From the NCBI GenBank assembly GCA_023391155.1, contig JAEWBM010000071.1, positions 1 to 5,265 of the forward strand: a DNA stretch of 5,265 bases. Reading direction: 5' to 3'. Origin of the DNA: Acidobacteriota bacterium (GTDB lineage: Bacteria > Acidobacteriota > Blastocatellia > Pyrinomonadales > Pyrinomonadaceae). This document shows positions 4,979 through 5,265 of the stretch, in pieces. The position numbers and the translations under genes are program-made. The first letter of the stretch is position 1. Each line of letters begins with the position of its first letter. The notes under the pieces were generated by a model. That model was not told the DNA's origin. It did not search any database and saw nothing but the letters and a program-made list of their open reading frames with translations.

Positions 4979-5265
4979 ATGTCAGCTGTTGCAGCACCTA
5001 ATGTTGAATTGAACGTCACCGAAAATGCGGCGGTCGAGATCAAGAAGTTCTTGGCCGGTGAGGAAGATCTGCCGGAAACAGCCGGCCTTCGCGTCCGCGT
5101 CGTGCCGGGCGGATGCTCGGGGTTTCAGTACAGCCTCAATATCGAAGAAGATTCGCGTCAGGGCGATTTTGTTCTGGATAAATTCGGCATCAAGCTGTTT
5201 GTCGATATGTTCTCTGCCCAATATCTGAACGGCGTTGTGGTCGACTATACATCGAACATGATGGG
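4979..5265 (+). CDS. A-type Fe-S carrier (IscA/ErpA/SufA family), 3' partial
   Basis: The first 95 codons and two more bases are in the window; the stop is beyond it. A-type carriers receive Fe-S clusters from scaffold proteins and pass them to target enzymes in the cytoplasm. The first conserved cysteine is in V-P-G-G-C46-S-G-F-Q-Y. The fold is otherwise typical: L-N-V-T-E-N-A-A helix start (11-18), G-L-R-V-R-V strand (36-41), D-x-x-G-I-K-L-F-V-D (67-76), and L-N-G-V-V-V-D-Y (83-90). The C-terminal C-x-C pair that completes the cluster ligands should lie about 15-20 residues past the window end and cannot be checked. IscA, ErpA and SufA cannot be separated from this part, so I give no symbol. 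The start is set by the strong AGGAGA. It lies 105 nt after mrp in the same direction, and a Fe-S carrier next to an Mrp ATPase and opposite ygfZ is a coherent set. Confidence 0.93.
   Translation, partial: MSAVAAPNVELNVTENAAVEIKKFLAGEEDLPETAGLRVRVVPGGCSGFQYSLNIEEDSRQGDFVLDKFGIKLFVDMFSAQYLNGVVVDYTSNMM

Overview
The window is 5.3 kb of moderately GC-rich bacterial chromosome, densely coded and with short intergenic gaps. Acidobacteriota (Blastocatellia-like) is my best guess. The reasons are a YpdA-type flavin reductase, an Mrp ATPase without the C-terminal CxxC, an Fe-S uracil-DNA glycosylase close to family 5, a LolA-like C-terminal tail at the left edge, and a GxxExxY gene. This assignment is inference; there is no rRNA or other decisive marker.

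Layout. Positions 1-314 (+) hold the end of a protein with an outer-membrane-lipoprotein-sorting-like tail, closed by an intrinsic terminator (335-367). A convergent minus-strand cluster fills 3736 down to 333. In transcription order it is uracil-DNA glycosylase (3736-3119), folate-binding ygfZ (3108-2209), a GxxExxY PD-(D/E)XK protein (2161-1754), an unrecognised 96-residue protein (1659-1369), and a YpdA-like FAD/NADPH oxidoreductase (1376-333, overlapping the previous gene by 8 nt). Divergently, on the plus strand, lie mrp/apbC (3791-4873) and, after a 105-nt gap with a terminator, a hairpin and a strong RBS, an A-type Fe-S carrier (4979 to the window end, cut off).

Theme. YgfZ, Mrp, the A-type carrier and the probable 4Fe-4S glycosylase all make, maintain or use Fe-S clusters, and a thiol/redox reductase closes the minus-strand cluster. 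The grouping looks like an Fe-S maintenance and redox neighbourhood.

Most unusual feature. The GxxExxY gene sits between two long, AT-rich, inverted arms (1681-1727 and 2174-2217). Their 30-bp core matches at 29 positions. The arms and gene form a compact unit of about 537 bp that looks like a small inserted cassette inside an otherwise tight operon, with no transposase of its own. Two family-diagnostic cysteine sites are also missing: the CxxC of Mrp, and the N-terminal cysteine reported as essential in Staphylococcus YpdA.
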